Below are positions 47,131-55,193 of a stretch of DNA of 64,000 nucleotides, piece by piece. Made by a program: the position numbers and the translations under genes. This DNA is from Anaerolineaceae bacterium. Lineage in GTDB: Bacteria; Chloroflexota; Anaerolineae; Anaerolineales; Anaerolineaceae. Within the stretch, counting starts at the first letter, position 1, and each line of letters opens with the position of its first letter. The notes beneath the pieces are model-generated. The model saw only the letters and a program-made list of their open reading frames with translations, had not been told where the DNA came from and did not search any database. The stretch covers positions 62,001 through 126,000 of the forward strand of contig JAURZL010000012.1 of the NCBI GenBank assembly GCA_030653365.1. Reading direction: 5' to 3'.

Positions 47131-47200
47131 TTATTTCAATAAAACGGGATTAGTGGGAGTTTTTGTAGGGTTTTTCCCAGATTAAAACTCCCAGACCGTA
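47131..47200 (+). repeat. Hairpin repeat element, copy E
   Basis: TTATTTCAATAAAACGGGAT (47131-47150), then GGGAGTTTT-tgta-GGG ... CCC-agatt-AAAACTCCC, a nested hairpin with a 9-bp outer stem. Relative to copy C the stem changed from GGGTGTTT/AAACACCC to GGGAGTTTT/AAAACTCCC, a compensatory change. Confidence 0.65.
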
Positions 47201-47394
47201 AAGATGAAAAAATACATAAAACGTATCAATCATTCCTAATTGTACAACAACCTAAAAAATCCTTAGTATCCCTTTAGGGAATGATCCTTCCACTCGCCAG
47301 CTGTGAGCAGTGAGCTGTCAGACGTCAGCTTGAACAATAGTATAATAACCTTAGCTTTCACTAAATTAATCAATAGCACTTACAGGGAAAAATT

Positions 47395-48438
47395 ATGAAA
47401 ATCTACATCACCGGCATCAGCGGTTTCCTCAGCATCAACCTCGTAAGAATCCTCCTCCACCATGGCTACACCGACATCAGCGGTATCGACCTGGTTGATT
47501 TCACCTATCCTGAACGTGATAAAATCACTTTCCTCCAGGGCGACATCCGTCGCGAAGCCGATCTTAGAAACAGCATGAAGGATGCCGATATTGTTATCCA
47601 TACCGCCGCTGCCCTCCCGCTTTACACCCCCGAAGAAATTTACTCCACCGATGTCGCCGGTACCCGCCTTGTTCTCCAAACCGCCCAGGCTTACGGTGTC
47701 AAACGTGTGATCCATATCTCATCCACCGCAGTATATGGCGTCCCTGACCATCATCCCCTCTACGAAACTGATCCGATGATTGGCGTTGGGGATTATGGCA
47801 AAGCTAAAATCCAGGCAGAACAGGTCTGCCATGAGTTCCGTGAGCAGGGGCTGTGTGTGCCTATCCTGCGCCCCAAATCCTTCGTCGGACCAGAGCGATT
47901 GGGTGTGTTTGCGATCTTCTACGAATGGGCATCCGAAGGCAAGAACTTCCCCAACATTGGCAGTGGTAACAACCGCTACCAGCTGCTCGATGTAGAGGAC
48001 TTGTGTGGTGTCATCCACGCCTGCATGACCCTCGACCCCGCTACCGTCAACGACACTTTTAACATCGCTGCCACAGATTTCACAACCATGAAAGCTGACT
48101 ATCAGGCAGTGCTGGATGAAGCTGGCTTCAACAAGAAAATCATTCCTTTCCCCGCTGGTCCGGTTGTGCTGGCTTTACGAATCCTTGAAACACTCAAACT
48201 CTCTCCGTTATACCCATGGATCTACGAGACTGCTTCCAAAGATTCCTTCGTTTCTGTTGAAAAGGCACAGCAAAAGCTGGCATACCAACCCCAATACTCC
48301 AACCAGCAAGCTATGATCCGCAATTACCACTGGTACCTCCAGAACCGCGACCGGCTTCAGGCAGAACCTGGCACCGGTGTCACCCACCGCCTCCCGTGGA
48401 AACAAAAAGCTTTGAAGTGGGTGAAGGTGTTCTTTTAG
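47395..48438 (+). CDS. NAD-dependent epimerase/dehydratase (extended SDR)
   Basis: 347 residues. MKIYITGISGFLSINLVRIL has the GxxGxxG nucleotide-binding motif (residues 7-13). HISSTAVYG and YGKAKIQAEQ provide the catalytic Ser, Tyr and Lys (YxxxK) of the extended SDRs; ILRPKSFVGPERLG and a DVEDL.GVIHAC segment match sugar-nucleotide or 3-beta-HSD-like epimerases. Substrate unknown. AGGGA precedes the ATG. The codon use is C-rich at third positions, as in the 42.4-kb MFS gene and unlike direct neighbours. Confidence 0.85.
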   Translation: MKIYITGISGFLSINLVRILLHHGYTDISGIDLVDFTYPERDKITFLQGDIRREADLRNSMKDADIVIHTAAALPLYTPEEIYSTDVAGTRLVLQTAQAYGVKRVIHISSTAVYGVPDHHPLYETDPMIGVGDYGKAKIQAEQVCHEFREQGLCVPILRPKSFVGPERLGVFAIFYEWASEGKNFPNIGSGNNRYQLLDVEDLCGVIHACMTLDPATVNDTFNIAATDFTTMKADYQAVLDEAGFNKKIIPFPAGPVVLALRILETLKLSPLYPWIYETASKDSFVSVEKAQQKLAYQPQYSNQQAMIRNYHWYLQNRDRLQAEPGTGVTHRLPWKQKALKWVKVFF

Positions 48439-48614
48439 GGAAACAAGGATTGTAATGGAGAAAGCAAAGAAGATCGTCAGGACTGAAATTATTCGTTGGT
48501 GAAATGGAAAAGGTTTGAGGATTGAGGATTGAGTTTTGATTTTTGAGCGTAACCCTAAAACCTACCCCCTACCAGCTATATCATGCCCTTTGGGTACCCA
48601 CTAAGCCCTAATCC

Positions 48615-49460
48615 TTACAATTTCTCCCCACAATACTTGCAATACTTCGCATCCGGGTCATGACCTTCTAACGAACAGGATGGACACACATTCGTGTTAA
48701 CTGCTTTGCGGGCTGCCTGGGAAATCTCAACCGTTACAATCCCGGTTGGCACCGCGATAATTCCATAACCCAGGAACATCACCAGCGAAGCGAGGATTTT
48801 GCCAACCGGTGTCTGTGGAGATATATCGCCATACCCCACAGTGGTGAGCGTCACAATCGCCCAATAGATACTATTGGGGATATCCGAAAAACCATTGGCT
48901 TCTCCCTCGATCATGTACATCATGCTGCCAATAATGACCACCAGGGTCAGCACTGTAAACAGAAAAACGCCAATTTTCTTTGTGCTGGCTTTTAACGCTA
49001 ACGTGATCATACGCATTTCCAACAGATACTCGGTCAGCTTTAATACTCGAAACACACGCAACAAACGCAGCACACGGATAGTCATCAGGTATTGGCTGCC
49101 AGGTATCAAAAGACTGATATAGGTTGGAATGATTGAAATCAGGTCAACGATCCCAAAAAAACTGGTCACGTATTTCCAGGGTTTCTTAACACTGATCAGA
49201 CGTAAAAAATATTCAATGGTGAAGAGAATGGTGAAGAACCATTCAACAGTGTACAACTGAGTTCCATATTGCAAGCGTATTTCGCGAATGCTATCCAGGA
49301 AGACAGTTATGATACTCAGGGAAATACTTAGGATCAGTACGATATCAAAGGCTTTTCCAGCAGGTGTTTCTGCCTCAAAGACCACCTCGTGCAGCTTCGC
49401 GCGCCATGCACTTTCAGGCTTATCCGGTATGGTCTTATATCTTTTTCGCTGACTTCCCAT
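48615..49460 (-). CDS. Voltage-gated-type potassium channel with C-terminal zinc ribbon
   Basis: 281 residues. Six membrane segments: S1 near 35-55, an S4-like helix with regularly spaced Arg (IRVLRLLRVFRVLKL, about 125-140), then the pore helix and filter TLTTVGYGDISP (about 204-215) before the last helix. The tail ends in a four-Cys zinc ribbon CPSCSLEGHDPDAKYCKYCG, an unusual addition to a K+ channel. Works as a tetramer in the cytoplasmic membrane. CAGGAGTTGA precedes the ATG. Confidence 0.88.
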   Translation of the reverse strand: MGSQRKRYKTIPDKPESAWRAKLHEVVFEAETPAGKAFDIVLILSISLSIITVFLDSIREIRLQYGTQLYTVEWFFTILFTIEYFLRLISVKKPWKYVTSFFGIVDLISIIPTYISLLIPGSQYLMTIRVLRLLRVFRVLKLTEYLLEMRMITLALKASTKKIGVFLFTVLTLVVIIGSMMYMIEGEANGFSDIPNSIYWAIVTLTTVGYGDISPQTPVGKILASLVMFLGYGIIAVPTGIVTVEISQAARKAVNTNVCPSCSLEGHDPDAKYCKYCGEKL

Positions 49461-49618
49461 TCAACTCCTGAAGGCAATTTCATCCGAGTTGACCTTAAGG
49501 ACCACAGCGTATGAAACACCCACAGATCATTTTACCATTTCAACCGGAATTTAACGACATCTGGATGGTATCACAAGGATGATATCACAAGGATGGTTTA
49601 TCCTTAGAAATGGTTCTT

Positions 49619-50035
49619 TTATTTATCCCGGATAGATAGTCGGATCAATTCCTCCAGCACACCCATGTCGATATCGTCCAGTTTGTTGATATAAATGCAG
49701 GATTTACCTGTCTTATGCTTCCCAAATCGCGCAATTAATTGTAGATATTCTTCTGAATCGAGTGATGAATATAAGCCATATAAATATAAAGTGATGTTTT
49801 GTTTACGTGGTGAGAATCCCACCGGAAACCATTCACCTTCCTGCCCGGATGCATAATGATATTTGATAGTCCCAAACCCAATCATGCTTTTCCCCCACAT
49901 TGTCGGGTTCTGCCGGGTTATTTTTTTCATTAATGCCAGGATCGAAAAACTATCTGCACGCTTTTTCTCATTCTCCACACCGTTTAAAAAAGCTTCAACA
50001 CTTCGATCATTTTTTTGAGTTTTCAATTCAGCCAT
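49619..50035 (-). CDS. DUF1801-domain protein, paralogue 1
   Basis: 138 residues of the YdhG-like DUF1801 fold: TQKNDRSVEAFLNGVENEKKRADSF at the start, TMWGKSMIGFGTIKYHYASG in the middle, FSPRKQNITLYLYG and GKSCIYINKLDDIDMGVLEEL at the end. Function of the family is unknown. GGAGAG precedes the ATG at 50035. Clearly a duplicate of the next upstream gene at 50149-50589. Confidence 0.85.
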   Translation of the reverse strand: MAELKTQKNDRSVEAFLNGVENEKKRADSFSILALMKKITRQNPTMWGKSMIGFGTIKYHYASGQEGEWFPVGFSPRKQNITLYLYGLYSSLDSEEYLQLIARFGKHKTGKSCIYINKLDDIDMGVLEELIRLSIRDK

Positions 50036-50148
50036 TGTCTCTCCAACCAAATTGCCATTTTCTTTATCCGACGCTTTATTGGGGTAATCGTGTTCAAAAT
50101 CAATCACAACTCTTTCACTACTTTTCGATATTGAATTACGAAAAATTT

Positions 50149-50589
50149 TTAATCTGAAGAGGGATAAAACTTTTTCAGGTCTTCAAAGGATTCTTTGATC
50201 AAGTCTTTCAAAACATCCAGATCTACATCGCTCAGTTTGTTGATATACAGACAAGACTTACCCAACTTATGTTTACCCAATCGTTGGAATAATTTATCAT
50301 ATTTTTTATCCCCCGGATTGACATAACAACCCATCAAATAGAGCGTCAGATTTTGTTTGCGTGGTGAAAAACCAACCAGACCGGCGTCGCCTTCATGGCC
50401 GGTGGCATAACGGTAATGATATTGCCCGAAACCAATGATACTATCTCCCCACATCTTCGGTTCCAACCCGGTTACCTGCTGCATCAGTTCCAACAGCTTG
50501 AAACTATCCTCGCGCTTGCCCTCATGCTCTACCTGGTTCAGAAAATCTTCCACGTCCGCATCATTCTTTTGGGTTTTCAATTCAGCCAC
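50149..50589 (-). CDS. DUF1801-domain protein, paralogue 2
   Basis: 146 residues. Starts with GTG at 50589 preceded by GGAGGTATT. Shares VAELKTQKND, DSFKLLELMQQVTG, MWGDSIIGFGQYHYRYATGHEG, VGFSPRKQNLTLYLMG and LGKHKLGKSCLYINKLSDVDLDVLKDLI with its neighbour, at well over half of positions. The tail has an extra EDLKKFYPSSD. Confidence 0.85.
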   Translation of the reverse strand: MAELKTQKNDADVEDFLNQVEHEGKREDSFKLLELMQQVTGLEPKMWGDSIIGFGQYHYRYATGHEGDAGLVGFSPRKQNLTLYLMGCYVNPGDKKYDKLFQRLGKHKLGKSCLYINKLSDVDLDVLKDLIKESFEDLKKFYPSSD

Positions 50590-50677
50590 AATACCTCCAT
50601 TCAGTTGTAGACCCATTATTACCAGGTAATTGCCTGAAATCAATATTCAGCACAAGCTTGAATGGGCGAGATCTGGA

Positions 50678-50887
50678 TTAACGGAGGACTAGCATAAACA
50701 CAATGACAACCAGGATCACAATTCCAACCACCAGTACGATTCTATTCATCGGTCTGAGTTCAGGTTCCAGCGAAGGGCGTTCCGGACGCGTCAATAGCTC
50801 GCGGTGACAGTAGTAACAGAAGATTGCCTCTTCCGGTAAGCTTTTTCCACAAAACTTGCAGTTCTTCAACTTGTGCTCTTCACTCAT
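50678..50887 (-). CDS. Small zinc-ribbon membrane protein
   Basis: 69 residues. CKFCGKSLPEEAIFCYYC (residues about 10-27) is a four-Cys zinc ribbon; a Pro/Glu-rich linker and one C-terminal membrane helix (IVLVVGIVILVVIVFMLVL, about 49-67) follow. Probably tail-anchored with the ribbon in the cytoplasm. AAAGGAGCACAC precedes the ATG. Function unknown. A similar ribbon ends the K+ channel nearby. Confidence 0.75.
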   Translation of the reverse strand: MSEEHKLKNCKFCGKSLPEEAIFCYYCHRELLTRPERPSLEPELRPMNRIVLVVGIVILVVIVFMLVLR

Positions 50888-50996
50888 GTGTGCTCCTTTT
50901 GTTTCAATCATTATATCTCAGAGGGCAAATTGCAACTTTTCACAGCCAGATGCATCAAATTTCTGAAACGAGATAGATGTTGAGGAGAATAGTTAT

Positions 50997-51395
50997 ATGG
51001 AAATGACAGTAGATTTTCCCGGTGGCGCGCGAGTGGATGCTCATTTTGGACCTTATACAATTATGACGGATCAACCACCAATGGGCGGTGGACAGGGTGC
51101 AGCACCGACACCATTTGCGACATTTCTGGCTTCATTGGTAACTTGCGCTGGGATTTATGTGCTCGGTTTCTGCAAGCAACGTGGTCTAGATACCAGTGGT
51201 ATACGTCTCATACAACGTTTGCAAACCAATCCTTTGACTGGACTGGTCGGCAACGTTGAGATAGAAATTCAGGTTCCAGCGAGTTTTCCGGATAAATATT
51301 ACAATGCCTTGGTCCGCTCTGCTGAGCAATGTGCGGTGAAAAAGCATATGGAACAGCCTCCGCAATTTGATGTGCATACGACAGTGGTTGGTTGA
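50997..51395 (+). CDS. OsmC/Ohr-family protein
   Basis: 132 residues. The two conserved cysteines of the family are present in ASLVTCAGIYVL (about residue 43) and SAEQCAVKKH (about 112). PFATFLASLVTCAG is the usual helix start. Family members reduce organic peroxides or act as redox carriers. TGAGGAGAA precedes the ATG. It converges with the alpha/beta hydrolase gene, with only three bases between stops. Confidence 0.85.
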   Translation: MEMTVDFPGGARVDAHFGPYTIMTDQPPMGGGQGAAPTPFATFLASLVTCAGIYVLGFCKQRGLDTSGIRLIQRLQTNPLTGLVGNVEIEIQVPASFPDKYYNALVRSAEQCAVKKHMEQPPQFDVHTTVVG

Positions 51396-51398
51396 ACC

Positions 51399-52169
51399 TC
51401 AGTCGTTGTCAGCAATTTTTTGATAAAAACCCAGAATATCCTTTGCCACGCCTTTTGGGTCTTCGAGCATAAGCATGTGCCCATGTTTATAGAAACGGAT
51501 TAATTCTGCATTGGGCAGCTGATGCGCCAGGTATGAAGCCGATGAAGACGAAACCAGGGGATCATGGGTGCCGGAGAGAACCAATGCAGGTGTGTTTATC
51601 CGGGAAAGTTGGCTGCGCAGGTCGAATTGCTCCGAAGCGCGCAGGTCGGCGTACCAGAGGCTGTTGCGAACCGTTGTCAGGCTTTTTAGTAAATTGGGAA
51701 ACCATTGCTGATTACCGCATTGCGGAGCAAAGTACGTTTTCATCAATTCCAATGCGGTTTTCTGGGTTTGGGGAACGCGAAAGAGATCAATGAAAGAAGA
51801 GTCAATTTGGAAGCTTGCAGCACCTGCAATACATACCAATCCAGCAACATGTTGGGGATGATCATGAGCCAATTGCAGCCCGATAGCAGCACCTAGAGAA
51901 TGTCCAACCAGCACAGCACGATTGATTCCCAATTGAGCGATAAAGTCAATGATCGCTGACTGGTAGAATGTGACACGATGGTGTGCAGTTCCAGTGGAGT
52001 TTCCATGTCCGGGTAGGTCAATCGCATACACTGAGACATCTCGCAGCCTGCGAATCTCAGCAGGCCAACACAGATAATTGCTGCCAGCGCCATGGATGAG
52101 TATCACCGGTGGACGTGAAGGCACCCCTCCCCGGTGATGAGTGTAATAGATATTTGCCAGTACTGGCAT
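51399..52169 (-). CDS. Alpha/beta hydrolase
   Basis: 256 residues. VILIHGAGSNYLCW is the oxyanion-hole HG motif, VLVGHSLGAAIGLQLAHDHP the nucleophile elbow (Ser in GHSLG, about residue 92), LSGTHDPLVSS the acid region (Asp about 205) and HGHMLMLEDPK the catalytic His. Lid region at about 130-185. No signal peptide. Substrate unknown. The gene follows the histidine kinase gene by 23 bases on the same strand. Confidence 0.88.
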   Translation of the reverse strand: MPVLANIYYTHHRGGVPSRPPVILIHGAGSNYLCWPAEIRRLRDVSVYAIDLPGHGNSTGTAHHRVTFYQSAIIDFIAQLGINRAVLVGHSLGAAIGLQLAHDHPQHVAGLVCIAGAASFQIDSSFIDLFRVPQTQKTALELMKTYFAPQCGNQQWFPNLLKSLTTVRNSLWYADLRASEQFDLRSQLSRINTPALVLSGTHDPLVSSSSASYLAHQLPNAELIRFYKHGHMLMLEDPKGVAKDILGFYQKIADND

Positions 52170-52192
52170 GTGCGAACCTCAATGAATATTGA

Positions 52193-53980
52193 TTAAGCTT
52201 GCTGTAGATCTATGTTACCGGCTTGCACTCTTTCGATTGCGGATGTGGTGAGAGGGATGAAAACGCGTACCCGCGACCCCCGCTCAGGGACTGAATCGAT
52301 GTGTAATAGCCCGTTGACCAGCTGCGTTCTTTCATTTAAGTTTACCATACCCAGGCTGCCACGATGGCTGTATTTTTGATTTACTTTGTTGATATCAAAA
52401 CCGACACCATTATCCATGATCTCCAGGACAGCAATTTCAGGATCGTGCGTCGTGTATTTGAGACGCACTAGGATTAATTCAGCCTGGGCGTGCTTTCGGG
52501 CATTGGTGACAGCTTCATCAACGAGGTAGAAGACGGTGGAATGTTTGTTCAGATCAAGTTTTTTGACGACATCTTCGTCAACATCGATACGGACTTTTTG
52601 CTGGTATGTGTTCAGGTTCTTCTCGGCGATACTATGCAGTCCGGCAACGAGACCATCTGTTTCCAGGGTAAGTGGTCGTAGTGTGAAGAGCATGTGACGA
52701 AGTTCACCGGTGGCCTGCCGGGCAAGTGTCTCGATATTGGCAAGTTCAGCGGCGATGTCTTTTGGTTTGTGAAAGAGCAAGCGTTGGGCAACAGACAGCC
52801 GCATGGCAATAGAAGCAACTGATTGGATGGGTCCGTCATGAAGGTCGCGGGCAAGTTTCTTGTTGGCTTCCTGCTGCGAAGTGACGATGGTTTGTTTCTC
52901 CTGTTCAACCTGCTGATAGAGACGTGCATTCTGGATGGCTATCACAGCCTGGCGGCTGATCAGCTTGAGCGCTTCCATCTTCTCGTCTGTAAAGTAGTTA
53001 GAATTGGGATGTCCGAAAAGCATGATACCGTAATCATCAATGCCACGAGTGAGTGGCAGAGTTAATACGGCTTTACAGTTTTGCAGTGAATTGATCTTCC
53101 AGAGTTCGGGATCTTTTGCCGGATTGAGGAGGAACTGTGGCTCAACAGTCTGCAAAGTCTCCAGCAGGATGCCACTGGTAGCTGGAAATTTAAGTTTAGA
53201 ATCGCTGGGTGAAAGACGTCGGGAATTGACAATAATTAGCTTTGATTCGTCAAAAAGCAATACTGCTGAGGTCATCTTCTCTAGGTCAGGCGTGATGTTA
53301 TCAATAGCTGTCTGGCTAAGATCAAGCATGATATCGAGCACCACTGTGTAATCGAGCGTGGAGTTGAGCGTTTCAACAAGATTCGAGAAGGAGTGCATCC
53401 GGTTTTGATAATGCTGGTTGGCACGTTTTTCTATATCCTGAACCTGTTTTTCTGATCTGGGTTCGATCAGTTGAGTCTTTTTGTTAACGATCGTGCTACC
53501 AAAGCCAGCGATGGCGGCAATCAGGAAGTTCAGACCAAGGATGATGACAAAGGGCAGCCAGGCTGAAAGATTCAACGGGTTGAGGTAGATGGCGTAACCG
53601 ATCTGAAAGATGGAGAAGAGCAGTGCCAGCAGGAAAGCACCACGCCATTGAAAGTAAATAGCAGCATTAACCAGGACGACTACTCCGATCCAGACCAGTG
53701 AGCCGGTGATGGCACCACCCAGCACGAACAGGGCTGCAGCGAAGGCAAAATCACAAAAAAGGTTAACCGGACGATGGGCTGGCATACGCACATTAAGGAT
53801 CGCCAGGGTTGTCATTGCCAGATTCCATACAGCGATCAGGATCAGCAATGCGATGCTCAGCCAGTTAAATCCGGATGGGCCAGTATAGGTCAAACTCAGA
53901 AGGAAGAGAGCCAGCCACCGCCATGAGATGACCAGCCAATCGCTCAAATAGGGATAGGGTTTCCGCATACGTACCATCAT
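52193..53980 (-). CDS. Sensor histidine kinase (NarX/DesK-type, GAF domain)
   Basis: 595 residues. Six N-terminal membrane helices (about 10-160), a coiled region, a GAF domain (about 195-350), then HisKA_3: NKKLARDLHDGPIQSVAS with the phosphorylated His in DLHDG (about residue 380), and a HATPase domain with VTNARKHAQAELILVRL (N box) and DNGVGFDINKV (G box). No receiver or LuxR-type regulator gene is beside it, so its partner must be elsewhere. It should sense a membrane or intracellular signal and control a NarL-type regulator. Confidence 0.92.
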   Translation of the reverse strand: MMVRMRKPYPYLSDWLVISWRWLALFLLSLTYTGPSGFNWLSIALLILIAVWNLAMTTLAILNVRMPAHRPVNLFCDFAFAAALFVLGGAITGSLVWIGVVVLVNAAIYFQWRGAFLLALLFSIFQIGYAIYLNPLNLSAWLPFVIILGLNFLIAAIAGFGSTIVNKKTQLIEPRSEKQVQDIEKRANQHYQNRMHSFSNLVETLNSTLDYTVVLDIMLDLSQTAIDNITPDLEKMTSAVLLFDESKLIIVNSRRLSPSDSKLKFPATSGILLETLQTVEPQFLLNPAKDPELWKINSLQNCKAVLTLPLTRGIDDYGIMLFGHPNSNYFTDEKMEALKLISRQAVIAIQNARLYQQVEQEKQTIVTSQQEANKKLARDLHDGPIQSVASIAMRLSVAQRLLFHKPKDIAAELANIETLARQATGELRHMLFTLRPLTLETDGLVAGLHSIAEKNLNTYQQKVRIDVDEDVVKKLDLNKHSTVFYLVDEAVTNARKHAQAELILVRLKYTTHDPEIAVLEIMDNGVGFDINKVNQKYSHRGSLGMVNLNERTQLVNGLLHIDSVPERGSRVRVFIPLTTSAIERVQAGNIDLQQA

Positions 53981-54212
53981 AACCCCTAATTCATTTGAAA
54001 GAGAAAAACTTGCATTTCTTTAATGATAATACAGGTAAAATTAAGAAAGTGTAAGGTTAAAGAGGACTGAATTTCTATTGACGAAATTTTGCTCTAAAGA
54101 GTAAAAATTCCCTCTATCCATAGAAAACCAGCAATAATTTAAGATTCTTTTGGTTAGTCCGAATCCGGCTGTATGCTAGAATCGAGTTAATTCCGACTCC
54201 TTCAGGTGTGTT

Positions 54213-54671
54213 ATGAGCGTGACGTTTGAGACAATCAAGCAATTCTTTTCTGAAGACGAGTGGTTCTTTGTTGAAGTAGAGGACCGTGATGTATTGATGT
54301 TAAGGATGAACCATTGGGGGGAGAATGGTCGTTTCTCCTGCCAGGCGGAATACAATGAAGACCAGCACATCTTCTATTTTTATAGCTATTTCCCGATCAA
54401 TGTGCCCGAAGAGAAACAGATGAAAATGGCTGAGTTTCTGACACGTGCTAACTATGGCATGCGCATCGGGAATTTTGAAATGGATTATGAGGATGGCGAG
54501 GTACGTTTCCGTACGAGTATCGATTTCGAAGGCCAGGAATTGAGTTATGTGCTGGTCTCGAATCATGTGTACCCAAATGTATGGATGTTGGACCGCTATC
54601 TACCCGGGTTGTTCGCGGTTGTATACGGTGATGCGAGCCCGGTAGAAATACTTGAAACGATCGAGGAGTAA
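54213..54671 (+). CDS. YbjN-domain (type III secretion chaperone-like fold) protein
   Basis: 152 residues with the alpha-beta pattern of YbjN proteins: TFETIKQFFSEDEWFFVEVEDRD opening, FYSYFPINVPEEKQMKMAEFLTRANYGMRIGNFEMDYEDGEVRFRTSIDFEG (split) and a C-terminal pair of helices. YbjN proteins are thought to stabilise partners or influence gene regulation; no specific role is known here. AGGTG precedes the ATG. The nitroreductase gene follows by 3 bases. Confidence 0.8.
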   Translation: MSVTFETIKQFFSEDEWFFVEVEDRDVLMLRMNHWGENGRFSCQAEYNEDQHIFYFYSYFPINVPEEKQMKMAEFLTRANYGMRIGNFEMDYEDGEVRFRTSIDFEGQELSYVLVSNHVYPNVWMLDRYLPGLFAVVYGDASPVEILETIEE

Positions 54672-54674
54672 AAT

Positions 54675-55184
54675 ATGGATACGATGCAAGCCTTGTTGAC
54701 ACGCCGTAGCGTGCGCAAGTTTACTTTTCAGGTGGTGCCGGATGAAACAATTGAAGTGTTATTGCGAGCCGCGATGCACGCACCTTCCGCACGCAACCGC
54801 CAACCGTGGCATTTTTATGTGATTACTGAGCGCGATGTGTTACGCAAAATTCCGGACGTGCATCCCTTTGCCGCAATGACACAGGAAGCCAGCCTAGCGG
54901 TTGTGGTCTGCGGAGATGAGACAATTCTGCCTGATGCAAAGCGTTGGGGAATAGACTGTGCGGCAGCAACCCAGAATTTGCTGCTTTCTGCTCATGCGTT
55001 GGGACTTGGCGCGGTGTGGTGCGGGGTTTATCCGGATCCGGAACGCCAACGTGAAATCAAAAATCTGTTAAAATTGCCTGACAGGATACATCCATTTTCC
55101 CTGGTACCGATTGGATTCCCGGCAGAACCACTGCCGATTGTGGACCGCTTTTTACCAGAGAGAATTCACACCAACGCATGGTAG
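54675..55184 (+). CDS. Nitroreductase-family FMN oxidoreductase
   Basis: 169 residues. LLTRRSVRKFTFQVVPDETIEVLLRAAMHAPSARNRQPWHF (split) contains the RRSxRxF and ApSarNrQPW FMN-binding motifs; LLLSAHALGLGAVWCGVYPD and VPIGFPAE are the remaining conserved parts. FMN/NAD(P)H-dependent reduction of nitro or quinone compounds is the family activity. Second gene of the YbjN-nitroreductase-GH31 operon. Confidence 0.9.
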   Translation: MDTMQALLTRRSVRKFTFQVVPDETIEVLLRAAMHAPSARNRQPWHFYVITERDVLRKIPDVHPFAAMTQEASLAVVVCGDETILPDAKRWGIDCAAATQNLLLSAHALGLGAVWCGVYPDPERQREIKNLLKLPDRIHPFSLVPIGFPAEPLPIVDRFLPERIHTNAW

Positions 55185-55193
55185 GAGGATCGA

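Noticed and set aside
52193..54671. Two-component pair involving the histidine kinase
   Set aside because: Neither neighbour (alpha/beta hydrolase, YbjN protein) has a receiver or LuxR-type domain, so the kinase is an orphan here.
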